Notes under the pieces: model-generated
What the model was told of the DNA's origin: nothing
Database searches by the model: none
What the model saw: only the letters and a program-made list of their open reading frames with translations
Program-made: the position numbers and the translations under genes
DNA from: DROE01 sp964569865
Lineage (GTDB): Bacteria > Pseudomonadota > Alphaproteobacteria > Rhizobiales > Devosiaceae
DNA: 28,988 nt
Assembly (NCBI GenBank): GCA_964569865.1
Contig: CAZMVQ010000031.1
Location: forward strand, 1-28,988
Direction of reading: 5' to 3'
Shown: piece after piece, positions 15,103 through 24,425 of the stretch
Layout: every line of letters starts with the position of its first letter
How positions within the stretch are numbered: the stretch's first letter is position 1

Positions 15103-16461
15103 ATGCCTGTTTCCAAAAGCTCCAATCTGCCGCTGGTTTTTATACTGATCACCATTTTGCTGGACATGGTGGGCCTTGGCATAATTTTGCCTGTTTTGCC
15201 CCAATTAATTCTTGAACTAACCGGTGAAACAATAGCCCGTAGCGCCATGGTTGGTGGCTATCTGGTATTTATCTATGCGTTTTTGCAGTTTATTTTTTCG
15301 CCGATTCTTGGCAATCTTTCCGACAGATACGGTCGCCGTCCCATATTGCTTTTATCCCTGCTTGGCCTGACAGCGGATTATCTGATAATGGGCTTTGCCC
15401 CAACTATCGCCCTGTTATTTTTAGGACGTGCCTTGGCGGGAATTTCCGGGGCCGCAGTTGCCACCGCCACCGCCTATATCGCCGATATCACCCCACCGGA
15501 AAAACGATCCCAGCGGTTTGGTTTGATTGGAGCGGCCTTTGGCCTTGGTTTTATTATCGGTCCGGTTGTTGGCGGAGAGCTTGGCGAAATTTCTCCAAGG
15601 GCACCGTTTTATCTGGCGGCAGCTTTAGCCTTTGCCAATTTTTTGTTTGGAATATTCATTCTTCCCGAAAGCCTTGGAAAAAGAAAACGCCGCCGCTTCA
15701 ATATCAAACGCGCCAACCCCGTTGGAGCAATTCTGGCCTTTCGCCCCTTTCCGGCAATAATCTGGCTACTGGGTGCACTGTTTTTATTTTCTATGGCTAT
15801 TCAGGCTTACCCGGCGGTTTGGAATTTTTTCACCATCGAGCGTTTCGACTGGACACCGTCCCAGATCGGGCGCTCCCTTGCGGTATTTGGCCTGTTATTT
15901 GCCTTGGTGCAGGCTGTGCTTATTGGCCCGGTGATAAGAAAGTTTGGCGAGAGTACCACCGTTTTATTGGGCCTTACCGCCGGAGCCATGGCGTTTTTTG
16001 GCACCGCTTTCATTCATACCCCCATCGGTCTTTATGGATTTTTGGTGATTGGCGCATTTTCCGGCCTGACAGCACCGGCCATAAACGGCCTGCTTTCGCG
16101 CCAAATTCCAGATAATGCCCAAGGAGAATTACAAGGCGCGGTCACTGCCACCAATTCCCTGACGGCAATAATTGCGCCCTTGGCCGCCACCCAGCTTTTT
16201 AGCTATTTCACATCACCACCCAATGCCCTTGGCGACCCGGGATATTTTCCCGGCGTTTCATTTTTCGGGGCCGCAATTTTAATAGTGCTTTCTTTTGCGG
16301 TATTTTTTTACACAGCTAAACGCTTTAACTTGCAAAAGCTGCAAAATGATCAACCACTAACCAAAGCACCCGATATTGCCAATCCCGGTGAAATAGCCGT
16401 TCGCCCCCCCAATCTTGCACCTGATAAAAAAGAAACCTCTGCACAGGATGAGAAAGAATAA
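15103..16461 (+). CDS. Tet-type major facilitator exporter
   Basis: A 452-residue inner-membrane transporter with about 12 helices. Motif A, LSDRYGRRPILLLS, follows helix 2, and GRALAGISGA with the ITPPEKRSQRFG loop is typical of the TetA/TCR (DHA1) group, H+-coupled drug antiporters. The C-terminal 45 residues are a polar, cytosolic tail. The drug specificity cannot be read from sequence. The stop overlaps the GNAT start (TAATG), so the two genes are translationally linked. Confidence 0.9.
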   Translation: MPVSKSSNLPLVFILITILLDMVGLGIILPVLPQLILELTGETIARSAMVGGYLVFIYAFLQFIFSPILGNLSDRYGRRPILLLSLLGLTADYLIMGFAPTIALLFLGRALAGISGAAVATATAYIADITPPEKRSQRFGLIGAAFGLGFIIGPVVGGELGEISPRAPFYLAAALAFANFLFGIFILPESLGKRKRRRFNIKRANPVGAILAFRPFPAIIWLLGALFLFSMAIQAYPAVWNFFTIERFDWTPSQIGRSLAVFGLLFALVQAVLIGPVIRKFGESTTVLLGLTAGAMAFFGTAFIHTPIGLYGFLVIGAFSGLTAPAINGLLSRQIPDNAQGELQGAVTATNSLTAIIAPLAATQLFSYFTSPPNALGDPGYFPGVSFFGAAILIVLSFAVFFYTAKRFNLQKLQNDQPLTKAPDIANPGEIAVRPPNLAPDKKETSAQDEKE

Positions 16462-16955
16462 TGAACAAGGCAATTAAAATACGCACCGCTTCAATTGCTG
16501 ACCGACAAGGAATATGGGAGATTTTAAGCCCGGTAATAAGCGAGGGCAAAACCTATCCCTTTCCAAGGGATATGAGCCAAAAAACTGCCATGGATTATTG
16601 GCTGGCAAAAAATCATACCACTTTTGTCGCGTTATTGGATGGAGAAATCCTGGGCACCTATTATTTGCGCCCTAACAATCTGGGTGGCGGCTCCCACATC
16701 GCCAATTGTGGCTATGCCACCCACAAAAATGCCCGCAGAAAAGGAATTGCCAAAGCCATGTGTTCCCATTCGCTGGATCAGGCCAAAGCAGCCGGATTTA
16801 GCGCCATGCAGTTCAATTTCGTAATCATCAGCAATCAGGGGGCGATAAAACTCTGGACAGCGATGGGATTTGACACCCTTTGCACCCTGCCAAAGGTCTT
16901 TAATCATCCCGAATTGGGCCTTATTGATGCGCTGGTTATGTTCAAAAAACTTTAG
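16461..16955 (+). CDS. GNAT family N-acetyltransferase
   Basis: A 164-residue acetyltransferase. The acetyl-CoA binding loop is visible as ATHKNARRKGIAKAM, and the C-terminal beta-bulge region as NQGAIKLWTAMGFD. Substrate unknown. The overlap with the upstream exporter gene raises the possibility that both act on one toxic compound, but this is only inference. Confidence 0.9.
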   Translation: MNKAIKIRTASIADRQGIWEILSPVISEGKTYPFPRDMSQKTAMDYWLAKNHTTFVALLDGEILGTYYLRPNNLGGGSHIANCGYATHKNARRKGIAKAMCSHSLDQAKAAGFSAMQFNFVIISNQGAIKLWTAMGFDTLCTLPKVFNHPELGLIDALVMFKKL

Positions 16956-16994
16956 GTATATAATTGCCATATTGTTTTAAAAAAAACACGTAAA

Positions 16995-17618
16995 CTATTG
17001 GCCCGGTAAATCTTTCATCAAAGCAGCAACCTTATTCGTTTCAGCACCGATTTGTGCTTCTCTGACACCTTCGGCAGCACCAATTCGAGCGCTTTCGCTT
17101 TTGTTTTGATTTAATTTCCAGGTCCCCTCAATTGCCCTGACCTGCATTAAGACCGGGACAATTTGCCGGCTGAGTTTTTTAAAAATCCGCCCATCCAGTT
17201 TATCAATTTTCCAGGGAGTTTTGGGCAACAAACGATTTTCCATTTCTGCAGACAGGCGCGAAAGAATATCGTGCAATTCACCTTTGGGCAATTTTTTCAA
17301 AAACCCGCTCACATGCACCGCCACATAATTCCACGTGGGAACCTGATCTTTCACCCCATACCAGTCTGGCGAAACATAAGCGTCTCCCCCGGCAATCACC
17401 ATCACGGCTTCTGTTTCATCGTCCAGCAACTCCAAAATTGGGTTAGTGGAATTCAAATGAAATTCCAAATTACCGCCATCTTCACTCAGCAGAAATGGAA
17501 CATGCGAAATCAGCGGAACCGATGTTGAATTTACCACCAGAGTGCCAAAACCGCGTTGGCGTGCAAACTCAACATTGTGCGACTTTGTTGGCTTTCTAAA
17601 AAAAACATTCGGGTGCAT
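16995..17618 (-). CDS. PaiB-like FMN-binding protein
   Basis: A 207-residue protein of the PaiB family (FMN-binding negative transcriptional regulator by annotation). Family segments are NVEFARQRGFGTLVVNS, HVPFLL, YVSPDWYG, VPTWNYVAVHVSG and WKLNQNKS. Bacillus PaiB is linked to sporulation and protease control, but most members are uncharacterised split-barrel FMN proteins. The adjacent GNAT is noteworthy because Bacillus pai genes pair an acetyltransferase (PaiA) with PaiB; here the two genes are convergent rather than in one operon. Confidence 0.9.
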   Translation of the reverse strand: MHPNVFFRKPTKSHNVEFARQRGFGTLVVNSTSVPLISHVPFLLSEDGGNLEFHLNSTNPILELLDDETEAVMVIAGGDAYVSPDWYGVKDQVPTWNYVAVHVSGFLKKLPKGELHDILSRLSAEMENRLLPKTPWKIDKLDGRIFKKLSRQIVPVLMQVRAIEGTWKLNQNKSESARIGAAEGVREAQIGAETNKVAALMKDLPGQ

Positions 17619-17655
17619 TTGTTTCTCTCATTAGATTAAAATCACGGGCCTGCCC

Positions 17656-19083
17656 CTAAGTGTCCGACACAAGAGTTGAGGGCCACTCTTCGTTTTGTAT
17701 ACCTTCGCGATCACTCATATAAAACCCGTGAGCACCAAAAAAATCCCGCTGCCCCTGAATGAGATTTGCCGTGCCGTTGGCCATCTTATAGGTATCGAAA
17801 TAGGATAGTGCAGCCCCAAGACACATGGTTGGCAAAGCATTGATGGCACCAAGCGAAACCACATGGCGCAGAGCGTTTTGATTGTTATTCATCATTATCA
17901 CAAAGTCCGACGCAACCAGCAGATTGTCAACGCTGCCTTTTTCAAGAGCGGATGACATCTGGTCCAGAAACCTTGAACGAATGATGCAGCCGGCGCGCCA
18001 GATTTTAGCGATAGTTGCCAAAGGCAAGTCCCATTTATTTTCCTCTGATGCCGCCTTAAGAACAGCAAACCCTTGCGCATAGGCGGCAATTTTTCCAGCG
18101 ATCAGAGCCTTCTCCAATGCCTCGATTTTAATTTCAATGTTGCTTTGACGAGTATCCCCTTGTTGGACATATATTTTTTCAGCCGCGACCCGCTCCTGCT
18201 TCAAAGCCGAAAGAGCACGCGCCGCTACTGCCCCCTCGATACTTGTTGCGGCAACCCCCAGTTTTGTGGCAGCGATTGCACTCCAGCGACCCGTACCCTT
18301 TTGCCCGGCCTGATCGACGATCAACTCAATGAGCGGCCTGCCGGTTTTTTTGTCGATTTTTGCCAAAACATGCCCGGTGACTTCAATCAGATAGGAGTTG
18401 AGCGCCCCCTCATTCCAGCTTTTAAAAATTTCGGAACAGGCCAGCGGACTCATGCCCATCCCGTCGCGCATAATCCCATAAATTTCAGCGATCATCTGCA
18501 TGTCGGCATATTCAATGCCATTGTGAATAGTTTTTACAAAATGGCCCGCACCGCCTTCGCCCATATATTCAGCGCAGGGCTCGCCCTTGAATTTCGCTCC
18601 AATGGATTGAAGAATTTCTTTGGCTTGCAACCAGTGGGTTTTTGCTCCGCCAACCATGATTGATGGACCAAAGCGCGCCCCTTCCGATCCGCCAGAAACG
18701 CCAATGCCCAAAAATCCAAAACCCGCCCTTTGCAGAGTTTCAAATCGACGCTCACTATCAACAAAGTTGGAATTTCCCGCTTCAATTATAATGTCACCCT
18801 TATCCAGATGTTCCATGAGAGCCGCAATGGTCTGATCGACGGGTTTTCCCGCCTTGACCATGATCAAAATCATGCGTGGAGCTTTGAGCGAGCTTACAAA
18901 ATCTGCCAATTGCGCGTTGGGAATTATTTGTTCTTTTAGCTCACCAGCTCCGGCAACAAAATCATTAATTCTTGAAGCGGTCCGGTTGTGAACACCAACT
19001 TTATACCCTTTGTCGGCAATATTTAGCGCCAGATTGCTCCCCATAACCCCAAGACCGATTAGTCCAATATCTGCCTGTTTCAT
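17656..19083 (-). CDS. gnd: 6-phosphogluconate dehydrogenase, decarboxylating
   Basis: Oxidises 6-phosphogluconate to ribulose 5-phosphate with NADP in the oxidative pentose phosphate pathway. The Rossmann motif is GLGVMGSNLALN at residue 10. Substrate motifs SGGSEGARFGPSIM and KTIHNGIEY carry the active residues K184, N188 and E191. GQKGTGRW and the C-terminal QRDFFGAHGFY region are typical of the dimeric long form. The length of 475 is normal. Confidence 0.97.
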   Translation of the reverse strand: MKQADIGLIGLGVMGSNLALNIADKGYKVGVHNRTASRINDFVAGAGELKEQIIPNAQLADFVSSLKAPRMILIMVKAGKPVDQTIAALMEHLDKGDIIIEAGNSNFVDSERRFETLQRAGFGFLGIGVSGGSEGARFGPSIMVGGAKTHWLQAKEILQSIGAKFKGEPCAEYMGEGGAGHFVKTIHNGIEYADMQMIAEIYGIMRDGMGMSPLACSEIFKSWNEGALNSYLIEVTGHVLAKIDKKTGRPLIELIVDQAGQKGTGRWSAIAATKLGVAATSIEGAVAARALSALKQERVAAEKIYVQQGDTRQSNIEIKIEALEKALIAGKIAAYAQGFAVLKAASEENKWDLPLATIAKIWRAGCIIRSRFLDQMSSALEKGSVDNLLVASDFVIMMNNNQNALRHVVSLGAINALPTMCLGAALSYFDTYKMANGTANLIQGQRDFFGAHGFYMSDREGIQNEEWPSTLVSDT

Positions 19084-19267
19084 CTGTGCCGCCTTTGTTC
19101 AAAAATTACCCGATAATACCGCTTGATAGCACACCTGCTCCCTGTTCACACTCAAGTATATGCGCCCCTCACCCAAGATTTATTCTGATATGAATTGCGA
19201 CAGATCAACGTATATTTACAGTTTTTCCAGCCATTTCGCAGTAAGTACTCATCACTCACCCAAACGG

Positions 19268-19297
19268 TTGACTGATGACAATTAATGTGCTTATTCA
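19268..19297 (+). promoter_or_regulatory. Candidate promoter of the ArsR gene
   Basis: TTGACT at 19268-19273 and TATTCA at 19292-19297 are 18 bases apart. Transcription would start at or next to the ATG at 19303, implying a leaderless or nearly leaderless message; indeed no Shine-Dalgarno sequence precedes that ATG. Confidence 0.4.
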
Positions 19298-19302
19298 TCC
19301 GT

Positions 19303-19650
19303 ATGGTTGAACGAAATACAACAAACACGATCAGCAATTTATTTAAGGCTGCAAGCGACCCGACACGCCGCTCTATCCTGACACTATTGGCCCAGAACGG
19401 TCCAATGCGTGTAACGGATATTCATAGGCAGTTTGAGATGAGCCTCAACTCGATCTCCAAGCATATCAAAGTGCTGGAACGAGCAGGTCTTGTCATTCGA
19501 CGCACGGAATGGCGCGAACACCTGATCGAAGTCCAAATGGAGCCGCTTTCGGAAATCGACAGGTGGTTCGCTGAACTGCGCTCAATCTGGGACCTCAGGC
19601 TGGAAGCGCTCGATAAATTTATAACCAAAGGAGACTACAAAGATGACTGA
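19303..19650 (+). CDS. ArsR family transcriptional regulator
   Basis: A 115-residue winged-helix regulator. The DPTRRSILTLLAQN segment, the recognition helix SLNSISKHIKVLERAGLV and the wing IRRTEWREHLIEV are typical of ArsR proteins paired with SRPBCC genes. No cysteine metal site is present, so metal sensing is unlikely. Its last eight bases overlap the SRPBCC gene, indicating coupled translation. An upstream in-frame start at 19285 is less likely because it falls inside the candidate promoter. Confidence 0.92.
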   Translation: MVERNTTNTISNLFKAASDPTRRSILTLLAQNGPMRVTDIHRQFEMSLNSISKHIKVLERAGLVIRRTEWREHLIEVQMEPLSEIDRWFAELRSIWDLRLEALDKFITKGDYKDD

Positions 19651-20068
19651 ACTAACTTTAACAGTAGAACGAAAGATAAAGGCCCCACAAGCAGACGTGT
19701 TCAATGCTTGGTTGAACCCGGAAATGTTGCGCCAGTTCATGATGCCGGCGGCTGGCATGTCTGTGCCAAAAGCATCCAGCGACCCTAAGGAAGGCGGACG
19801 TTTCGAAATTATCATGCTCGCCGGAGAAAAGGAAATGCCACATGCCGGGACATACCGCCAAATCAGCCCACATACCCGCATCGTCTTTACATGGGAAAGC
19901 GCTTTTTCCGTTGATGATAGCACAGTAACACTGACCTTTGCGCCGGCTGACGAGGGAACCCATGTAATACTCACACACGTGCGCTTTAGTGATGCTAAAA
20001 CACGTGACAATCATCAAGGCGGATGGACAAGTATCCTAGAAGCCCTGGACACAACACTTACTGACTAG
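19643..20068 (+). CDS. AHSA1-type SRPBCC domain protein
   Basis: A 141-residue START/Bet v1-like protein of the activator-of-Hsp90 homologue 1 family. Family features: VERKIKAPQADVFNAWLNPEMLRQF, GGRFEI, GTYRQISPHTRIVFTW and the C-terminal HQGGWTSILEALDTTL helix. Members bind small hydrophobic ligands. AAGGAG stands eight bases before the ATG. It forms an operon with the ArsR gene, a very common pairing. Confidence 0.93.
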   Translation: MTELTLTVERKIKAPQADVFNAWLNPEMLRQFMMPAAGMSVPKASSDPKEGGRFEIIMLAGEKEMPHAGTYRQISPHTRIVFTWESAFSVDDSTVTLTFAPADEGTHVILTHVRFSDAKTRDNHQGGWTSILEALDTTLTD

Positions 20069-20091
20069 ATTGGAAATAATGGATAACACTT

Positions 20092-20255
20092 ATGAATTGG
20101 CCGGCAGTTGTCATCCCTTCAATAGCGGCATTTGGCCTTGGCATGGTTTGGTCCAATGATGTTTGGCAAAAGTTGGGCGTTGGAAAGCCATAATTGATGC
20201 AAGCTACATTCTGGCTTCGGGCATATTGATGCTCCTTGCGCAAGGACTGAACTAA
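20092..20255 (+). pseudogene. Internally deleted, frameshifted DUF1761-like membrane protein relic
   Basis: The ATG at 20092 opens a 33-codon frame whose sequence (MNWPAVVIPSIAAFGLGMVW) looks like the first membrane helix of DUF1761 proteins and stops at 20193. From about 20186 another frame reads KAIIDASYILASGILMLLAQ up to a stop at 20255, resembling the last helix of that family. The middle of a normally ~130-residue protein is missing. DUF1761 genes often follow ArsR-SRPBCC pairs, which supports the identification; family assignment is by eye. Confidence 0.5.
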
Positions 20256-20349
20256 CGAATAAATCCGGGGAAAGTGAGCATTCAAACGAATTACTCCGTC
20301 GTCCGCATTGCTATCATTGCAAAAAAAGAATGAATTCAATGCAGCCTAG

Positions 20350-20440
20350 CTAGCAGTAGTTGGCCTCGCCAGTAGCTGGCTCGTCAGTAACTAGTTTGCC
20401 AGTAGCTGGTTCGTCACCAACCGGTTTGCCAGTAGCTGGC
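20350..20440 (-). other. Orphan coding-like tail: PATGK repeats before a stop
   Basis: Read on the minus strand from the gap, the DNA encodes three PATGK units with the connectors PVGDE and LVTDE, then EANYC and a TAG stop at 20350. It could be the C-terminal tail of PutA or of another protein lost in the gap. The frame relation to putA cannot be judged because the true gap length is unknown. Confidence 0.35.
20368..20440. repeat. 30-bp tandem direct repeat running into a gap
   Basis: Copies begin at 20368, 20398 and 20428, each opening with GCCAGTAGCTGG; the third is cut by the N run. Each unit opens with a small inverted repeat (GCCAG-TAG-CTGGC in the first and third). The array probably continues into the gap and may have caused the assembly break. 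Confidence 0.88.
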
Positions 20441-20540
20441 NNNNNNNNNNNNNNNNNNNNNNNNNNNNNNNNNNNNNNNNNNNNNNNNNNNNNNNNNNNN
20501 NNNNNNNNNNNNNNNNNNNNNNNNNNNNNNNNNNNNNNNN
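20441..20540. other. Assembly gap of 100 N
   Basis: A gap of unknown size that truncates putA and the 30-bp repeat array. Confidence 0.95.
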
Positions 20541-23500
20541 CGCTGAGCGGCTGCAAGGGTTGGTCCCAAACAGATAACCACATCATTGGGAAACAGTGTC
20601 AATCTGTTGGATTCACCGGTTGGCCCCGGCAAATCTATAGCTGAAAGTCTTCTGCGCGGAGCCGCGTTAAGTCGATTAATTTCACGTTGAACCATATTAA
20701 TATCAACAGGAGATTTTATTTTCAGCGCATGATTTTCAAAAGATCCATAGGTGAAACGCTTAAGATAGTGGGGACCGCCAGCCTTTGGCCCGGTTCCTGA
20801 AAGCCCCTCACCGCCAAATGGTTGCGAGCCGACAACAGCGCCAATCTGGTTGCGATTGATATAAATATTACCCACATTAAGTCTGGTCGTTATTTGTTCA
20901 ATCCGGTTATCAATACGAGTATGCAACCCAAACGTCAGACCATAATTGCTGTCATTGATATCATCAACAATTTCATCAATTTTTGATGCCTTAAATGTTG
21001 CAATATGCAAAACCGGACCAAATATTTCGCGCTCTAAATCCGCAATTCCTTTAACTTCAATTACAGTTGGCCCAATAAAATTACCCGATTTCGGGGCTGA
21101 AATCTGTTTTAGAACCCGATCATCATATCTTGCTGTTTCAATATATTCTTCAATGTCCTCATGGGCTTTGGCATCGATCACTGGCCCAATATCAGTTGAA
21201 AATTCCCATGGATTTCCCAAAACAAGTTCATCCATCGCCCCGAACAGCATTTTTTTGAAAGATGGTGCAATGTCTTCTTGCAAATAAAGAATTCGCAAAG
21301 ACGAACAACGCTGACCTGCCGATTGAAATGCAGATGTGATAATATCTTTAATAGCCTGTTCTGGCAAAGCGGTTGAATCAACAATCATCGCATTCAACCC
21401 GCCGGTTTCGGCAATTAATGGAGCATAGGGGGCAATATTTTCTGCCATTGATTTATTGATTTTATGCGCGGTAGCTGTTGAACCAGTAAAGCATATTCCC
21501 GCAATCGAGGCTTCGCTGGTAAGTTTTGCCCCGACAATGACGCCGGTTCCGGGTAAGAACTGAAGCGCTTCTTTTGGCACCCCGGCCTCATGCAACAGTT
21601 TTACGGCGATATAGGCGGTGATTGGTGAAAGTTCTGAAGGCTTGGCAAGCACGCTATTGCCTGCCGCCAGCGCGGCGCTAACTTGTCCGGTAAAAATTGC
21701 CAGAGGAAAATTCCATGGAGAAATGCAGGCAAATTTTCCACAAGCCTTGCGCCCGTCCAGTGTTTTTATTTGGGTTGCATAATATCGCAGAAAATCTATA
21801 GCCTCGCGCAGTTCAGCTATTGCATCCGCTGGAGTTTTTCCTGCCTCTCGTGAAAGGATGGCAAAAAACTCGCCAAAATTCTCTTCAAAAAGATTAGACG
21901 CCTTCATAAGGATGGCTGCACGCTGAGTGGCTGAATGTTTGTTCCACGGGCGCGACACCTCAATTGCCGCAACAACATCTTGCGCGCTCACCTCGATTAC
22001 CTGCCCGATCTTGTCAGCCGGATCAGCAGGATTTGTCAGTTGCTCTGGCGTCTTCCCCTGATATGGAACCGCCAGAATAGGCTCGACATTCCATTGATGA
22101 TTTTTAAATTTTGCTCGTGCGGTTTCAATTTCATCCAGATCATGAACATTGTGCAAATCGCGACCATGGGAGTTTTTTCTCTTGGGCGCGTAAATATCAT
22201 CAGGATCACATATGGCCGGATTCTTGATATTTTTATTCAATGCCAACACTTCAAAGGGATCCGCTGCAACAATTTGCACAGGAACAGCATCGTCCACAAT
22301 CTGATTTACAAATGACGAATTGGCCCCGTTTTCAAGCAGGCGGCGCACAAGATAGGCCAGCAAATCACGATGAATACCTACAGGAGCATAAATGCGGCAG
22401 CGTGTGCCCTCGCTTTTGTGAATTTCTTCATGCAGCGCTTCGCCCATTCCGTGAAGCCGTTGAAATTCAAATGAAATGTCCTCTTCCGGTGAAATAACTT
22501 CTTGGGCAAGCTCCAGCACCGCACTGACCGTGTGCGCGTTATGGGTTGCAAACTGAGGATATATGCGGTCGGTCATGGTAAATAGTTTTTTTGCGCAACA
22601 TATAAACGACACATCTGTCGCCGCCTTTTTGGTAAAAACCGGATATCCTGAAAGCCCCTCGACCTGAGCTCGTTTTATTTCGCTATCCCAATAGGCACCC
22701 TTAACAAGACGAACCATAATTTTACGATCAAGTTCTTGCGCCAGCGCATAGAGCCAGTCGATGACATACATCGCTCTTTTTGAATATGCCTGCACAACAA
22801 TGCCAAATCCATCCCATCCGGCAAGGCGTTCATCACTTAGCACTTCCCTTATAACATCAAGGGAAAGATCAAGACGCTCAGATTCTTCGGCATCAATATT
22901 CATGCCGATATTCACCTGTTTGGATTGCAAGCTCAGCTCAATTGTGCGCTCGACCAACTCGTCCATAACCTGTTTTTTTTGAGCGACCTCATAACGGGGA
23001 TGTAAAGCTGAAAGCTTGATTGATATTCCCGGATTTTCGCGAATATCGCCCGAAAGAGAATATTTGCCCAGAGTGCTTATTGCTGAACTATAAGCGGCAA
23101 TAAATTCATTCGCATCTTCTTTTGTAAGTGCCGCCTCACCCAACATATCGTAGGAATAGGTGTAGCCCTTTTTAAGTTTTGACGCACCGCGTTCAATCGC
23201 CTGCTCAATATTTTCCCCAAGCACAAATTGATCGCCCAAAATCTTCATGGCGCGTTTGATAGCAGTGCGGATTACAGGCTCCCCAAAACGCTTCACCAGA
23301 TCTTTAAGAACGTTGGCAACCCCTTCTGACTTATCAAGAATTTTACCGCTAAGCATAAGCGCCCAGGTTGATGCGTTAACCAGAGAGGAGCTGGATTTGC
23401 CCAAATGATCGCTCCATGATGAGGGGGCAATTTTATCATTTATCAAATCATCAATGGTTCCTGAATCTGGCACCCTTAACAGGGCTTCTGCCAGACACAT

Positions 23501-23767
23501 TAATGCAACCCCCTCATCTGTGGACAGGCCATATTCAATGAGAAACGCCTCCATCAATGACGGGGCGGAATTGGATCTGATATTCTCAATAGAGGCTTTA
23601 GCGCGGTTTACCGAGTTTTTTCGCAACTCAGAATCAATTTCAACTGCTTGCTGAATAGATTGGATAATCTCGTTTTCATCGACCAGACAAGCGGCCCGAA
23701 TATCTTCTCTAATCCTGTCCAATTCTCTCATTTTCTTGCCCCCGGTGCTAATTTGAACCAACGCCAT
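20541..23767 (-). CDS. putA: Bifunctional proline dehydrogenase / P5C dehydrogenase, 3' end in gap
   Basis: Oxidises proline to glutamate in two steps. About 1,075 residues are readable. The proline dehydrogenase barrel (about 195-500) shows RLVKGAYWDSEIKRAQ, FATHNAHT and YAPVGIHRDLLAYLVRRLLENG. The aldehyde dehydrogenase domain (about 570-1010) shows SPWNFPLAIFTGQ, FTGSTATA, catalytic E788 in AETGG and C822 in GQRCSSLR. A start of the C-terminal domain (LPGPTGESNRLTLF) runs into the N gap, so roughly the last 100-150 residues are missing. No N-terminal ribbon-helix-helix DNA-binding domain is present, unlike E. coli PutA, so control falls to the divergent Lrp-type gene. Starts at 23767 or 23731 are both possible. 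Confidence 0.96.
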
Positions 23768-23797
23768 CAAGCGTTACCCCGTTGCTCAATCTTAGCA

Positions 23798-23826
23798 TTG
23801 ACTAAAAAGCAAAGTGTCCTTAGAAT
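23798..23826 (+). promoter_or_regulatory. Promoter of the Lrp-type gene
   Basis: TTGACT (23798-23803) and TAGAAT (23821-23826) are separated by exactly 17 bases, near the sigma-70 consensus. The start would fall near 23833, leaving a leader of about 47 bases. It lies between the divergent putA and lrp-type genes. Confidence 0.7.
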
Positions 23827-23842
23827 TTTCAATATGCAGGTA

Positions 23843-23859
23843 ATAAGTCCTGAACTTAT
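23843..23859. promoter_or_regulatory. Inverted repeat ATAAGT-N5-ACTTAT, candidate operator
   Basis: Six-base arms around CCTGA, located just downstream of the predicted lrp-gene start site. The position suits autorepression by the Lrp-type protein. The assignment is inference. Confidence 0.45.
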
Positions 23860-23879
23860 GGGGTTTCAAAGGGAAAAAC

Positions 23880-24350
23880 ATGCATAGTGACCAAAACAGC
23901 AGCGATATTGACCATTTCGACCTTCAGATTTTGAATATATTATCAAAAGAGGGACGCATTCCAATTACAGCCCTTGCCAAACGAATTAACCTGTCAAAAA
24001 GCCCTTGTCAGGTGCGCTTTAATCGCTTGTGTGATGAGGGGTATATTTTGGGATTTCGCGCCGTTCTAAATCCACAAAGCCTGAAAAAAGAGCATGTGGC
24101 TTTTACCGAAGTAAAATTGTCGAACACAACCGAGAAAGCCCTCACCAGTTTCAATGAGGAGGTGTGGAAAATCCCTGAAGTTGAGCAATGCCATTTGATT
24201 GCAGGGTCTTTTGATTATCTTTTAAAAGTGCGCACGAGGAATATCAGGGATTATCGCCGGGTTCTTGGCGAAGCTATCTCAGCGCTTCCCTATGTTGCAA
24301 GCTCCTCAACCCATGTTGCCATGCAATCTGTCAAGGATTTTGCAATGTAG
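23880..24350 (+). CDS. Lrp/AsnC family regulator, probable putA regulator
   Basis: A 156-residue regulator with an N-terminal HTH (about 12-60: DLQILNILSKEGRIPITALAKRI, recognition helix around NLSKSPCQVRFNRL) and a C-terminal RAM/ligand domain (about 75-150: VEQCHLIAGSFDYLLKVRT). AAAGGG precedes the ATG. Divergent transcription from putA and the absence of a DNA-binding domain in PutA match the PutR arrangement of Agrobacterium and Rhodobacter, where PutR activates putA in response to proline. The specific role is inferred from context. Confidence 0.92.
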   Translation: MHSDQNSSDIDHFDLQILNILSKEGRIPITALAKRINLSKSPCQVRFNRLCDEGYILGFRAVLNPQSLKKEHVAFTEVKLSNTTEKALTSFNEEVWKIPEVEQCHLIAGSFDYLLKVRTRNIRDYRRVLGEAISALPYVASSSTHVAMQSVKDFAM

Positions 24351-24425
24351 TCAGGACCATGCATCTTGGGCAAAAGCTCCAGTTTTTTTGATACTGCTTT
24401 TAAGGAATTATTCCGGATAGAAAAA

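Noticed and set aside
18073..18663. 196-codon plus-strand frame
   Set aside because: Antisense to gnd, whose active-site residues are all in the minus-strand frame.
20058..20339. 93-codon minus-strand frame
   Set aside because: No recognisable domain; the plus strand here holds the membrane-protein relic, which explains the sequence better.
20368..20440. CRISPR array at the gap edge
   Set aside because: A contiguous 30-bp tandem repeat without unique spacers; the N run cannot be counted as a spacer.
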